NCBI GenBank assembly: GCA_036936605.1
Contig: JAUPFV010000002.1
Span: 129,254,376-129,318,375, forward strand
Length of the DNA: 64,000 bases
Direction: 5' to 3'
DNA from: Limnanthes douglasii subsp. nivea
Taxonomy: Eukaryota > Streptophyta > Magnoliopsida > Brassicales > Limnanthaceae
Below the pieces are notes generated by a model. The model searched no databases. It was not told where the DNA came from and saw only the letters and a list, made by a program, of their open reading frames with translations. Shown here in pieces: positions 44,858-56,660 of this stretch (position 1 is the first letter of the stretch; every line of letters starts with the position of its first letter). Made by a program: the position numbers and the translations under genes.

Positions 44858-47800
44858 ATGGTACGAGCAAGAACCAGCGGTCGCGGTGGTGCTAGAGTGA
44901 CTAGAGATACAAGTGATGTAGATGATCATGAAGTTGCTGACCTACGCCGTCAGGTAGCCGATCTTACCCGGCAGATGGCTGATCTGAACGCCAGGCGACA
45001 AGGCACAGAGGTTGAGGGTATGGATAACCCTTTTGGGGAGGGGATCGACCAGAATACTTCTCACCCCCGCCGCTGGGAGCTTGGATTCAAGATAGACATC
45101 CCGGACTTTGATGGCAGCCTTAAGGCAGAGGCACTTATCGATTGGTTATCACAAATTGAGGAAGTCCTGGACTTCAAGGAGGTTCCGGAGGAGAGAAGAG
45201 TCGCATTAGTCACCATCCACCTACGCGGTAGGGCATAGGCTTGGTGGCAGCAGGTGAAGCAGAACTGCGCGCGTGCAGGCAAGGATAAAGTCCAGAGTTG
45301 GGAGAAATTTAAAAGAAAAATCCGCAAGGCTTTCCTTCCCTAAAACTTCGAGCGAGAACTCTACCAGCGAATGCAGAATCTTCGTCAGGGACCCATATCT
45401 GTGGATGAATATACCGAAGAATTCTATCAGCTGCTGGCTCGCACAGATGTGACCGAGTCGCCGCACCAGCGGGTCTCCCGCTATATTGGCGGGTTACGCC
45501 TTCAGCTTGAAGATACGCTAAATATGTTCGATCCATCCTCTGTTTCTGAAGCCCATCGGCGTGCCCTCCAGGCAGAAAAACAGTCGGCTCGCCGGACCCA
45601 GACTGGCGTTAGGACCGGTGCTCCTTCAGGGATTCCGGCGTCCAAACCAGTTCTCCGTCCAACACCTGATCCGATCCCTCCCGGGCGCTGCCCAACACCT
45701 GATCCGATCCCTCCTGGGCGCGGTGCACCAAGCCGTTCTTCAAGCAATTTACGGTGCTATGGCTGTGGCGAATTAGGGCATCGTCAGGTAGAGTGTCCCA
45801 ATGCTGCGGGTGCTAGGGGTCTCTTCTCACATGAGGCGTTTGAACAAAATCCTATTATTCTTGATGGCCCTCCAAAATTCGATACCTACGATGATGACTT
45901 GCCTGAGGATGCGAAAGAAATCGTGACTGGCGATGTAGGAGCAGTGCTGATGCTGCGCCGTACTTTCCTGTCTCCTCGCGTTCCTGAGCAGAGCGACTGG
46001 CTGAGGAGTAACGTGTTCCAGTCGACGTGTACGATCGGCGGGAAGGTGTGTACCTTCATCATTGATGCTGGCAGCTGCGAAAATGTCGTCTCTGAAGCAG
46101 CGGTTTCGAAGCTAGGGTTGAGGGAAGAATCGCATCCCAAGCCGTACAAGCTCGCCTGGTTAAGTAAAGGTACGGATATCACCGTCTCCAAATGCGTGCT
46201 TGTTTCTTTTTCTGTAGGGCAAACATACCATGATGAAGTCTTTTGTGATATTGTCTCTACGGATGATTGTCATCTACTGCTTGGCCCTCCTTGGCAGTAC
46301 GATCTGTCTGTTCTACATGATGGGCGTGCAAATACCTACTCATTCCTCTTTCGGGGAAAAAAGATCGTTCTTATGCCAGCAAAGCCTCGACCCCTGAGCA
46401 AATTCTCTACTCCTCCCTCCTCGACTTTGCTGTCTCGTGCTTCTTTTCAGACAACCATAGAAGAGGCTAGCGTGGTTTTCCTATTGTTCTGTGACCCTGT
46501 TGTGCCTATTTCCAAGGCGTACCATAGTCCTGTCATTCAGTCTCTTTTGCAGGAGTTTGCAGATGTGTTTCCAGTGGATTTGCCACCCAAATTACCTCAT
46601 CTGAGAGATATTCAACATCAGATCGACCTGGTCCCTGGTGCTGCTCTCCCAAATCGACCCCACTACCGAATGAGCCCGAAGGAGCATGAAGAATTACGAC
46701 GACAGGTGGAGGATTTGTTGGAGAAGGGACATATTCGGGAAAGTCTCAGCCCTTGTGCAGTTCCGGCATTACTAACACCGAAGAAGGATGGTTCTTGGCG
46801 TATGTGTGTGGAAAGCCGCGCTATTAACAAGATAATTGTTCGCTACAGGTTTCCTATACCTCGCCTGGATGATCTGTTAGACCAGTTGAGTGGTGCTTCT
46901 GTGTTCAGCAAGCTTGATTTGAAGAGTGGATACCATCAGATTCGGATTCGTCCTGGTGATGAGTGGAAGACGGCGTTTAAGACGCGTGAGGGTTTGTTTG
47001 AATGGACGGTGATGCCGTTTGGCCTGTCCAATGCGCCTAGCACGTTCATGCGTATCATGAATCAGGCATTGAGGCCTTTCATCGGTAAATTTGTTGTTGT
47101 TTACTTCGATGATATTCTTATCTATAGTTCTAACCATTCTGTGCATCTATCCCATTTACGTGAGGTGTTATTGGTGTTGCGTCGAGATAAGTTTTATGCT
47201 GCTACTGCCAAATGTTCGGTTATGTCCCCAGCTGTCCAATTTTTGGGTTATATTGTCTCTGTTGAAGGGTTACGGGCTGATCCGAGTAAAGTTGCTGCTG
47301 TGAACCAGTGGCCTCGACCTACTTCCATCACTGAGGTTCGTAGTTTTCATGGTTTAGCATCGTTTTATCGGCGTTTTATTCCCCATTTCAGCAGTATTTT
47401 GGCCCCGATTACGGATTGCATGAAGGGTACAAAATTTAGTTGGTCCGAGGATGCTGATGCAACATTTGTAGAAGTCAAACGGTGTCTCACTACCGCGCCT
47501 ATTTTAGTGCTGCCCGACTTTTCACAGCCATTCGAGCTTCATTGTGATGCGTCTAAATTTGGTATTGGGGCAGTTCTCTCCCAGTCAGGGCGTCCTGTGG
47601 CTTTCTTCAGTGAGAAATTGGCACATGCCAAACTGCGATTTAGTACTTAAGATATTGAATTTTATGTGATAGTTCAGGCTATCAAACATTGGCGTCATTA
47701 CTTGTTTCAGCATGAATTTGTGTTATATACTGATCATGATTCTTTGAAGTACCTCGGTAGTCAAGACAAAGTATCTCATAGACATGCCGCTTGGATAGCT

Positions 47801-49169
47801 TATTTGCAGCAGTTCACTTTTGTCATCAAGCACAAGGCTGGTATTATGAATCGGGTTGCTGATGCTTTGAGCCGCCGTCACACTCTGTTAACTGAGATGC
47901 GCGTTCAGGTTCCTGGCTTTGATTCTTTTGTTGACCTTTATGTTACTGACCCATTCTTCTCTCGGGTTATGGAACTGATTCCGCAGGGCGAACATTTTGA
48001 TTTTTTCTTGGAAGATGGCTTTCCCTGACTGTAGTTTGCGTCCTCAGCTGATCCAGGAGCTGCATAATGAAGGTCATGTGGGCCGTGATCGAACATACCA
48101 GTTGTTGTCGTCATCCTATTTTTGGCCTTCAATGCGGAAGGAAGTTGGTCGTTTTGTCGCCCGTTGTCGAATTTGTCAGTTGGCCAAGGGAACATCCACA
48201 AATGCAGGTCTTTATTTACCCCTGCCGATTCCTGCTAAGCCCTGGACCGACATCAGTATGGATTTTGTTCTTGGTTTACCCCGGACTCAGCGTGGATTCG
48301 ATTCTATTTTTGTGGTGGTTGATCGTTTTTCTAAGATGGTACACTTCATCCCCTGTAGAAAAACATCTGATGCAGTGTGTGTTGCACAACTTTTCTTTCG
48401 GGAGATTTATCGTATTCATGGCCTTCCCAGTACCATTGTTTCTGACCGTGACACTCAGTTTGTGAGTCATTTTTGGCGCAGCTTATGCCGTATGGTGAAT
48501 ACACAGCTCAACTTCAGTAGTGCTTACCACCCGCAGACGGATGGTCAAACAGAGGTGGTTAACCGATCTCTCGGTAACCTGTTGCGCAGTCTGGTAGGCG
48601 ATCATCCGAAGGCTTGGGATCAGCGCTTACCGCAGGCGGAGTTCGCCCATAACCATGCCCTTAACAGATCCACGGGTTTTTGTCCTTTTCAGGTGATGTA
48701 TGGTATTGTGCCTAGGGGTCCAGTAGACTTGTTAGCACTGCCTAGCAAGATTCGTCCTCATACAACTGTTGAGGAACTTGTCTCACAAATTCGCCAAACC
48801 CACCAGCAGACTCATGATCAGTTGGTCTTGAGCACCGCCAAATATAAGTCTCAGGCAGATTCTCATCGTCGTCCGGTTCAGTTCGAAGTTGGTGACTATG
48901 TATGGGCAGTTTTAACAAAGAATCGGTATCCTGCTGGTGCATACAATAAACTCGCCGCCCGGAAGATTGGTCCAGTAGAGATTGTGGAGCGGATCAATCT
49001 GAATGCTTATCGACTACGTTTGCCTAGCCATGTCCGCACGACTGATGTTTTCAATGTTAAGCACCTGATTCCGTATGCAGGTGACTCTTCTGATGGGGAG
49101 ACCGGTTCAGATTCGAGGGCGAATCTTCTCTACCCCGGCGGGAATGATGCAGACAGTTCGGCGAATTGA
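44858..49169 (+). pseudogene. Gag-pol of the gypsy element, near-intact with four lesions
   Basis: ATG at 44858. Gag (44858-45600) is followed by a zinc knuckle CYGCGELGHRQVEC (about 45759) and a protease with IIDAGSCENVVS (Ala where Ser or Thr is usual in D-S/T-G). Reverse transcriptase has FSKLDLKSGYHQIRI and VVYFDDILIYS (catalytic DD kept). RNase H has LHCDASKFGIGAVL and ADALSRRHTLL. Integrase has MDFVLGLPRTQRG, VSDRDTQF and GQTEVVNRS, a complete DDE. Lesions: TAG at 45236-45238, TAA at 45341-45343, TAA at 47648-47650, and a small deletion near 48010-48026 that shifts the frame in the linker before integrase. The stop at 49167-49169 lies about 20 bp inside the 3' LTR. Confidence 0.93.
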
Positions 49170-49473
49170 CAGTTCGGAGCTCCGGTGTCAGATTTTGACC
49201 CACAGCACCTTGTTTCGAAGGAAACGACGTCACGAACGCAAGTCACCAGCTTTGCTCGTGAGCTATGGGCTTTTTTGGGCATTCGGGCTCATCTATCCTC
49301 TTTTTTTTGCAATTTTAATACTTTAAGCCTTTTTTGTAATTTTCATAATTTTTAGGGTTTTGCTTGAACTCTATATAAACCCATCTTCTATTCATTGTTC
49401 GGGGAGTTATTTTTATTGAATAAAATTAGGGTTTTATCCCTCTTTGGATTCTGCTACGTTTCACTCTCCATCA
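49148..49473 (+). repeat. 3' LTR of the gypsy element
   Basis: 326 bp, same length as the 5' LTR. The end of the pol frame overlaps its first 22 bp. Confidence 0.95.
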
Positions 49474-50083
49474 GTCCTACTGTTTAAATAGAGGGCCTTG
49501 AAGATGAGAAAGACTTCAAGCTAAGAGCCTTGAAAACGAGGGTCCTCAAACACGTTTCTTGAAGACGATAAGGTTGTCAAGCCGATGGTCTTGAATATGA
49601 GGGCCCTCAAACATGTGTCATGAAGAATATAATGATTTCAAGTTGAGGGCTTTGTCAGGCCAAGGGTCTTGAAACTGAGGGTTTTCAAACCGAGTATCTT
49701 GAAGACGGAGTATTTAAACGAGGGTCCTTATACGAAGGGGTCTGAAGAGGTTCAGTGAATTTTGATGAACTAACAATTAAATCAAGTTATTTGATGAGCT
49801 ATTAATGACTTAGTAATCATGGTCTTAAATTCAGAGTTAATAACTCTTATAAACTGTAATTCTTACCCTGTGTTGAAGACTATATAAACCCATAACTAGA
49901 TTATGTGAATGTATCGAAAAGTAAAGAATCACAAATTCCTTTCATAATAAAATTGATCTACAGTAGGCCCCAACACGTAGGCATAATTTGATGAAATCCG
50001 TTAATAATTTGTGTTCTTTTTATTGTTATGCGCTGTTTTTCATTAATCTGGTTACAGGAAAATCAAATTTTTTTCTTAAGAAC
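49474..50083 (+). repeat. Right LTR of the copia element (main part), with minisatellite-like repeats
   Basis: It continues the LTR begun at 44487. The first 270 bp (49480-49750) are built from degenerate units with words such as GAGGGCCTTGAAGA, GAGGGTCCTCAAACACG and GAGGGCCCTCAAACATG. GACTATATAAACCC near 49888 is the TATA region. Confidence 0.7.
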
Positions 50084-50289
50084 TACTAAAGAGGCATGTA
50101 ATTGGTAGTTATATATGTTCAAACATAAGCCTAAAGATAAATACATATAAACAAAACCATTGATATGTTGAAAACTAAACTTGATTGTCGATGATTGTGA
50201 TAGAACTAATTGAATCGCTTTGATTTAGTCTATTACAAAAGATGAAAATTAAACCTTCAATGTGATTAACTAATATACATAGAATAAAA

Positions 50290-50731
50290 TACACTCACAA
50301 TTTTACCAAGTGCTATCTATGTTATTGTTTGAATCTTTCTTGATGCGCATGTTGCAGTAAATATATTTATAAGTCTTCCTATCAACAAACGACGACTATG
50401 TTTTTGGGTTTAGGTTAAAGGAATGTATGAACCTTAGTCTTCTTTTTATAGTAAAATAAAACAAGAAACCTTAGTTGTATAAAGTAGATTTACTTTATCC
50501 GCTTTGTGATCAGGGACCACAACCACTAAATTGTATCTATCAATTCAGTCCCTGAATTATCAGTTAAAACATAAGTGTTGAGATTTGGGCCAAATCCTTC
50601 GTGGTTCTTAAATTCAATCCGGTTACCACACTTATGCATCCAAAACGCCTTCTCAACTATATGAAAAATTCATATTTAGTTATATCATATAATAATTCTG
50701 ATTACTTATCAATTCCACAATTGTTCCAACA
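50290..50731 (-). repeat. LTR of a minus-strand copia relic
   Basis: On the minus strand AAAGTGGAGAT (polypurine tract, 50732-50742) is followed by TGTTGGAACAATTG at 50731. TACTATAAAAAG (TATA-like) lies near 50450. The far end is approximate. Confidence 0.55.
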
Positions 50732-51059
50732 ATCTCCACTTTGGATCGCCATATGCTACTTGAGAATATATTTGATTTCAGTGGGGCCCCTAAATCCATT
50801 GTCAATAGGAGAACAGTACAACCACGTACGTGATCAATAATGAAATAAATGATTAAAAACTATTTTCTCGTAATGTGAACAATATAATGCAACAATAATC
50901 ACATTATTACCATCAAATGTTTAAGAATAATATAAAATGTAATTATACATATCTACTCTTAAATGGTTCTACCTTGGAGATATAATATAGTAACAATGTT
51001 AATAAATTTAACCAAACTATATATTACAATAAACTTTCATGAAAAAAATACTCCAAATA

Positions 51060-51860
51060 TTATCGGATCTTATCATAAAAAATTTCACTGAAACTAACAC
51101 TCCTCTAAATCAATCATACCTATTCTAATGGTGTGTTCCTCGAAAACCTTAGGCAATACCTCATTTGTAAGAGGATCGGTTATCATGTAGTTTGTGTCGA
51201 TTTGCTCAATATTTAGTTGACCCTTCTGAACTCTCTATTTTTACAGATAATATATTTATGTTTATGTGTTTGGATTCAAACAAGCTCATGTAACTCTTAG
51301 ATTAATACATTATGGAATTCTTGTCGCAGTAAAATATCATGGGACCTTTCATCCCTTGTACAACATGCAAATCAGTGATACAATTCTACAACCGCAATGA
51401 TTGGTATGCTGCTTTGAAGCAAGCAACAAATTATGTCGCCATTGTAGACGATGCAATATATGTTTGCTTTACATTTTTCCATGATATTAAACCTTCAACT
51501 AATAGATATATTACTCGAAGTGTTTTTAGTGTGTTCATGAATTCCACAAAATTGAGTCATAATATCCAATGATCTCCAACATTTTTTACTTCTTATATGC
51601 TAACATGTGTCCTTTCGTTCCATGCCCCGGTTACTTCCAGTATGTCATAGACATATAATACCGAAAATATGAAATTACTTCTACTGAAATTGTGATACAC
51701 AAAAGCCTAAACTGATTTGACATCAAATTCAAAAGAGACTATTACCTCAAGAAACTTATGGTACCACTAACGAGAAGCCTATTTAAGCCCAAAAATGGAT
51801 TTCTTAAGCCTGTATACCATATTCTTTGAGTTACCTATCTAAAAGTGTTTTGGTTGGACT
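51060..51860 (-). pseudogene. Copia pol relic, minus strand (RT and RNase H)
   Basis: From 51860 downwards the minus strand reads RLKKSIFGLK, ASR, WYHKFLEVIVSFEF and LYVYDILE (RT, with Tyr in place of the first Asp of the usual VDDI box). After a deletion come HMLAYKK, LEIIGYYDS, LLVEGLISWKNVKQTYIAS, STMATEFVACF and IEQIDTNYMITDPLTNEVLP (RNase H and C-terminus, to about 51070). Frames change several times. Confidence 0.75.
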
Positions 51861-51899
51861 ATATAGATCGTGACGCTTGATGAATCAGTAAAAACATCG

Positions 51900-54715
51900 T
51901 GGTCTTAGTAGAAGAATCGAAGATGTAGGTGAAAAGTAAAAGAAACATTCTCATTCGGATGAAAAATAAAAATCACAAATTCATTTCAAATGTTTACTAT
52001 ATTCCAAGAATGAAGAAAAACATCTTGAGCCTTGGAAAAATCTTAAAGAAAGGTTATGATACTGATTAAAGGATAATAAACTTTCTATAAAAGACCGAGA
52101 AAACAAACATTCAAAGTGGCATCACACAATGTCTCAAGATATGCTACAAAGATGAGACTTGGCTATGACATCTTTGATATAATCATCTTAATTTTAGAGC
52201 ATTGGAGTTGAAATGGTGATAAGTTTGCCTTACATTAACCATCTAAATCAAGTATCTGAATGGTGCTTACTAGGAAAGCAATTCAAAGTTAGATTTCTAA
52301 AGGAATCAAGAACAAGAGCTCAAAAAACTTTTCGAACTTATACACCCCAATATTTTTGCACCAATCAGACCAAAATCACACAATAACTATTTCTTTTCTT
52401 TATTGATGATTTCTCAAGAAAAACATGAGTATACTTTTTAAAATAAAAATATGAGGTGTTCAAGAACTTCAAAAAGTTAAAAGCCTATGTTGAAAAGGAA
52501 TGCGCCATGTGGTCCAATTGCAGAGGAGAATTTACATTTATAAAATTTCAAAAATATTTTAATCATAAATGCATATGAATACAACTAACGGTGCCAATAT
52601 CCCATCAAAAAAATAGAGTTCCGAAAGTAAAAATAGAATAATTCTTGAGATGACGAGATGTATGCTCAAAATTAAAAAAAAATACCAGATAAGTTATGGT
52701 CAGAAGTGGTCTCATGTGTGGTTTATCTATTAAAATGATCTTTAACAAGAAGTGTTTCGGAAAAAACTTCACAAGAAGCTTGGAGCGGAAGAAAGCCCGG
52801 TGTTTCTCACTTTAATGTTTTTGGAAGCATTTCTCATGTTCATGTACAATATGAGAACCAGGGAAAACTCGATGAAAATAGTGAGAATTACATATGTACT
52901 GGTTATGACACCAACACCAAATGTTACATACTCTATAACCCGAACACAAAAAAAACAATCATTAGTCAAAATGTTGTTTTTCATGAAGAAGAGGAATGAT
53001 ATTGGAGATCGAAGGATAATGATTATAATTTTCTTCCACTATTTGAAGAAGATAGTCCGGAGGAACCAAGAGAAGAGCCTATTACACCACCAATTTTACC
53101 AACCAGTCCCAAGAGAAGAAAAGTCAAGTGAAAAGACTCCACGTTTTAAAAGTCACTAAGATATATATATATATATATATATGCAGTAACTGAAAATCAA
53201 GACAACCTCACTTTATTTCGTCTAATGAGCCCATGAACTTTTAAGAAGTTATTGGAAAAAAAAGTTGAAGAAATGCATAGAGGGAGAGATAAAGGAAATA
53301 CAAAAGAATGTTGAATGGGAGTTAGCTTCACTTCCAAGTGGGCATAAGGAAATTGGTGTGAAGTGGGTGTATGAAGCGAAAACAAAACTCTAAAGGAGAA
53401 ATGGAAAGATACAAGGCAAGATTCATGGCGAAAGGTTATAGTCAAAGAGCCAAAATCGATTATGATGAGGTATTTTCTTCAGTTTACCATCTAGAAACTG
53501 TTGCACTAATCATTTAATTAGCGACACCAAAACAAGTGTAAGATACATTAAATGGAAGTCAACTCAGTTTTTTTAAGTGAATACTTTGGAGAAGAAGTTT
53601 ACATTGAGAAACCACAAGGATTCATAATCAAGGGAGGAAAAGATAAAGTCTTGAGATTAAAAAATCCGTTATATGGGTTAAAACAAACACCAAGAGCTTG
53701 GAATACTCAAATTAACAGGTACTTCAAGGAGAAAGATTTCATCAAGTGTGCATATGAGCATGCATTCTCAGAATACAAAAAAGTGTTATATTGATTGCAT
53801 GCTTGTATGTATATGACTTGATATTCACGGGTGGTAAACCAAGCATGTTCAAGGAATTTAAAAAGATGATAAAATAGTTTGATATAATGTATGTTTGATT
53901 GATTTCTTACTATCTCTAGATTGAAGTAAACCAAAAAAGCAATAAAATCTGCATTACTCAAGAAAGCTATGTTAAGGAGATATTTAAGAAGTTTAAGATG
54001 GATGGTTTAAACCCGGTTTATACTCCAATGGAATGTGGAATCAAGTTATCAAGGAATGAGGAAGGCGACATAATGGATCCTACACTCTTTAAGAGTTCAG
54101 TTCAAAGCTTACGATATTTAACATGTACAAGGCCCGATATTTTATATGCAGTCAGAGTTGTTAGTCTTTACAAGGATAATCCAATTACTACGCATTTCAA
54201 TGCGACAAAGAGGATCATTCGGTATATCAAAGGTACGATAGACTATGAACTACATTACTCTATTTCTAAGGACTACAAACTTGTTGAATATAACGATAGC
54301 GATTAGAGAGGAAACGTAGATGACCGAAAAAGAACAAGTGACTTTGTGCTATATATTAAAGATGCGACTTCCACATGGATGTAAAATAAGCAACCTATTG
54401 CTACTCTTTCTACTTTTGAAGTGGAGTAAGTACCAGTTACTTCATGTGTTTGTCATGCTATTTGGTTAAGAAACTTGTTGAAAAAGCTAAATTTACCACG
54501 AGAGGACTCAACGAAGATTTTTGTGGATAACAAGTCGACAATAACATTGGCAAATAATCCAGTTTTTCATGATTGAATTAAGTTTATTGACATACATTAT
54601 CATTATATTAAAGAGTTTGTTAACAACAAGGACGTGCAATTGGAATATGTGAATACACATTATTAAATAATGGATATTGTTACCAAACCTAAGTGTGAGA
54701 ATTTTGTAAGTTTAA
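51900..54715 (+). pseudogene. Copia pol relic, plus strand (protease end to RNase H)
   Basis: In order on plus: end of the protease region (LGKILKKGYDTD, about 52040); pre-integrase and integrase parts (about 52130-52740); the integrase C-terminal part SRSVSEKTSQEAWSGRKPGVSHFNVFG-like sequence at 52755-52990; a linker rich in acidic and Pro residues; RT at 53290-53790 (GVKWVYEAK, YIEKPQGFI, NPLYGLKQTPRAWN); and RNase H at 53998-54660 (VYTPMECGIKLS, TCTRPDILYAV, IFVDNKSTITLANNPVF). Stops and frameshifts are everywhere. An (AT)n run at 53160-53182 sits in the linker. Confidence 0.85.
53160..53182. repeat. (AT)n microsatellite
   Basis: About 11 AT units in the plus-strand copia relic. Confidence 0.9.
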
Positions 54716-54761
54716 AAATGGTGCTGAAAACTAAATTTGATTTTTGATGTTTGATAACAAA

Positions 54762-54905
54762 TGTTGGTCAAAATTTTAGAATCTCTCTGAAACCATTTTG
54801 ATAATTATAATAGAACTTTCTAGGTTCAAGGATTAAAATATTCTAGATTTATTATAGATCGGAAGCTATAAATACTTCCGCCTTGCCACCAAGTTGTTTA
54901 AAATG
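54762..54905 (+). repeat. Possible LTR start of the plus-strand copia relic
   Basis: TGTTGGTCAAAATTTTAG begins shortly after the pol end, and GCTATAAATACTTCC near 54866 is a TATA box. The far end and the partner copy were not found. Confidence 0.35.
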
Positions 54906-55389
54906 TTCCAAAATAATTTTAAAAAAATCTTAGACAAAACAATAATATTTTATTTTTTAAAAGTTTTTATTCCTTAAAAAAAAAATTGGACACCTTCTCC
55001 GTCACTTATTTTTTAAATTTTATATTAACATGACGTTGGAGAAGAAAGGCCGACCTTTCCTTGAACAGCGAAATCGAGTGAGCATGATTGCATTTTCCTT
55101 TGAGCCAGGCGTTTTCAAGGTTCAAATGATACTTTACCTTTCGAACTATATCACTTTCATGCTCACTGAGTAGAGGGGTGTTTCACTTGGACATTTACAT
55201 ACTTAAGCCAGACTTCAGATACTGGGCTTATTTGCTGTCCTCAAGTCAAAGTTGATTTACCAGTTGTGTCTCTGTATACTTTCTGGAGCCATCTCACTGG
55301 CTTAGACAGAGGACACATGTTTCTCTCAAGTTCAATTGAAATTCATATTTGAACGAGAAAGATACAGTGACGAGAGAAGTGATGGAGTT
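54906..55389. other. Spacer before the TBCE pseudogene
   Basis: No recognised gene; it may include the diverged start of the pseudogene. Confidence 0.4.
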
Positions 55390-56660
55390 ATTGCATTTCA
55401 TTGTTGCAAAGGTCTAGAGCTTATATACAAAACACTATCCACCAAGAAAGAAGAAGATGAGATGTATGTTTATTCAGCAAAGAACAATCTGAGTTTCCGT
55501 TCAACTATGGGGAACCAGTCTGCCAAATTTTAAGGAGTTTGATATGACTGAAAATTTAATTTCAAAATGAAAGGATGTTGGCACTATTTGTGAACAAATA
55601 CCAGTTCTTGAAGCCCTCATTTTATCTAGCAATTCAATGAAACAAAAGATAACTAGTCTCCCACAACTAAGACATATCCGTATTTAAGTTTTGAACAATA
55701 CTGGCACTAGTTGGACCAAGGTTGAAACTCTTGAACGCATTGCTTGGGATCGAGGAGTTTTGTCTCATGGAAAATAGCACTGCTGCAATAAATCCTACAT
55801 CAACGCCAGTTGTCCAAGGATTCAATACGTCTTCTGAATCTAGATTATAATTGTATCACAGATTGGACTGAAATGTTGAAGCTCTCCTATTTGAACAGTT
55901 TGGAGCAGCTTTATCTTAATGACAACAAGTTATCCCGAATATTTTATCTTAACCATTTGATTGACAAGATGCTAAAATTTTACGAGGCTAATGAAAAGAG
56001 CAATGTGCCATTTCGAAATCTACATTACCTTCTTCTAGGAGCAAATAACATTAATGATCTCACCGCAGTCGACGCACTGAACTTGTTCTTTAAGTTGTTG
56101 GACATCAGGCTTTTCGATGACCCAATTATTGATCCAACAAAAGGTCCCCAAGATTTTTTTTATTGCAAGACTAAGAAAGGTTGAAATACGTGAATGGAAG
56201 TGAGGTCAGTGGTCGTGAAAGGAAATAATTTGAGATTCGGTATGTTCGCTTGGCGATGACTAAGTTAATTAAAAATCCAGAAAACATTAAACAGCTGCAT
56301 CCCAGGTTCACAGAGCTCAAGAATTTCCATGGAATCGAGGATGATAGACCATTAGTTGGAGCTGAAGACCCTAAAAAATGGCTTTGGGGCTTCTACCTGT
56401 TACTCTTAAATGTATAGGAGCATCCATAGGTGAGAAGCCACAACTAATGAAGAAATTGTCAGGTAGTACATATGGTTGCGAAGCTAAAATTTCTTGGGCA
56501 AAACATTTTTTAAACTCAAGTCTATGAAGTCCAAATTGTTTATGCGAGAGGAAGGATCCCATTTACCAATATGGCTGGATGATGAGATACCATTTTTAAT
56601 GGACCTTAGAGTTGGAAATGAGTCCACGATTATCGTAGACGAAGATAGTTAGATCCAATT
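55390..56660 (+). pseudogene. TBCE: Processed pseudogene of tubulin-folding cofactor E
   Basis: Plus-strand frames, joined by frameshifts, match tubulin cofactor E: GLELIYKTLSTKKEEDEMYV (55405), KDVGTICEQIPVLEALIL (55575), leucine-rich repeats SLPQLRHIRI, VLNNTGTSWTKVETLE, TPVVQGFNT, LLNLDYNCITDW, LNSLEQLYLNDNKLSRIFY (to 56180), then ARLRKVEI, EIRYVRLAMTKL, HPRFTELKNFHGIEDDRP, the linker TLKCIGASIGEKPQ, and a ubiquitin-like end FKLKS, MREEGSHLP, NESTIIVDED (56650). The N-terminal CAP-Gly domain is missing. More than ten stops or frame changes. About 1.27 kb is collinear with the protein without any intron-like gap, which suggests retroposition. The functional protein folds alpha-tubulin. Confidence 0.88.

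Larger units (their letters stand above)
44501..49473 (+). mobile_element. Young Ty3/gypsy element (about 5 kb) inserted in the copia LTR
   Basis: LTRs of 326 bp each (44501-44826 and 49148-49473), a Met-type primer site at 44830, and a single gag-pol frame in the order gag, zinc knuckle, protease, reverse transcriptase, RNase H, integrase. By eye the LTRs differ at 7 positions (2.1%) with no gap. Small size, short LTRs and gag-pol in one frame suggest a chromovirus-like lineage such as Galadriel or Reina, but I see no chromodomain and leave the lineage open. I could not find a 5-bp target duplication (left flank AGAGA, right flank GTCCT). Defects: three in-frame stops and one small deletion. 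Confidence 0.93.
43130..50083 (+). mobile_element. Ty1/copia element, internally deleted, its right LTR split by a gypsy element
   Basis: The left LTR is truncated (about 43130-43410); the right LTR starts at 44487 and resumes at 49474 after the gypsy insertion. The end segments match: GAAGACCATATAAACAAC (left) and GAAGACTATATAAACCCA (right), and later TTAATAATTTGTGTT in both. A Met-tRNA-type primer site TGGTATAAGAGCC lies at 43413 and a polypurine tract at 44473-44486. The interior carries only a gag start joined to the end of pol, so most of gag, protease, integrase and reverse transcriptase is deleted. Confidence 0.8.

Noticed and set aside
44852..49169. Chromodomain at the end of the gypsy pol
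   Set aside because: The C-terminus after the integrase is short and acidic; no aromatic-cage pattern is visible.
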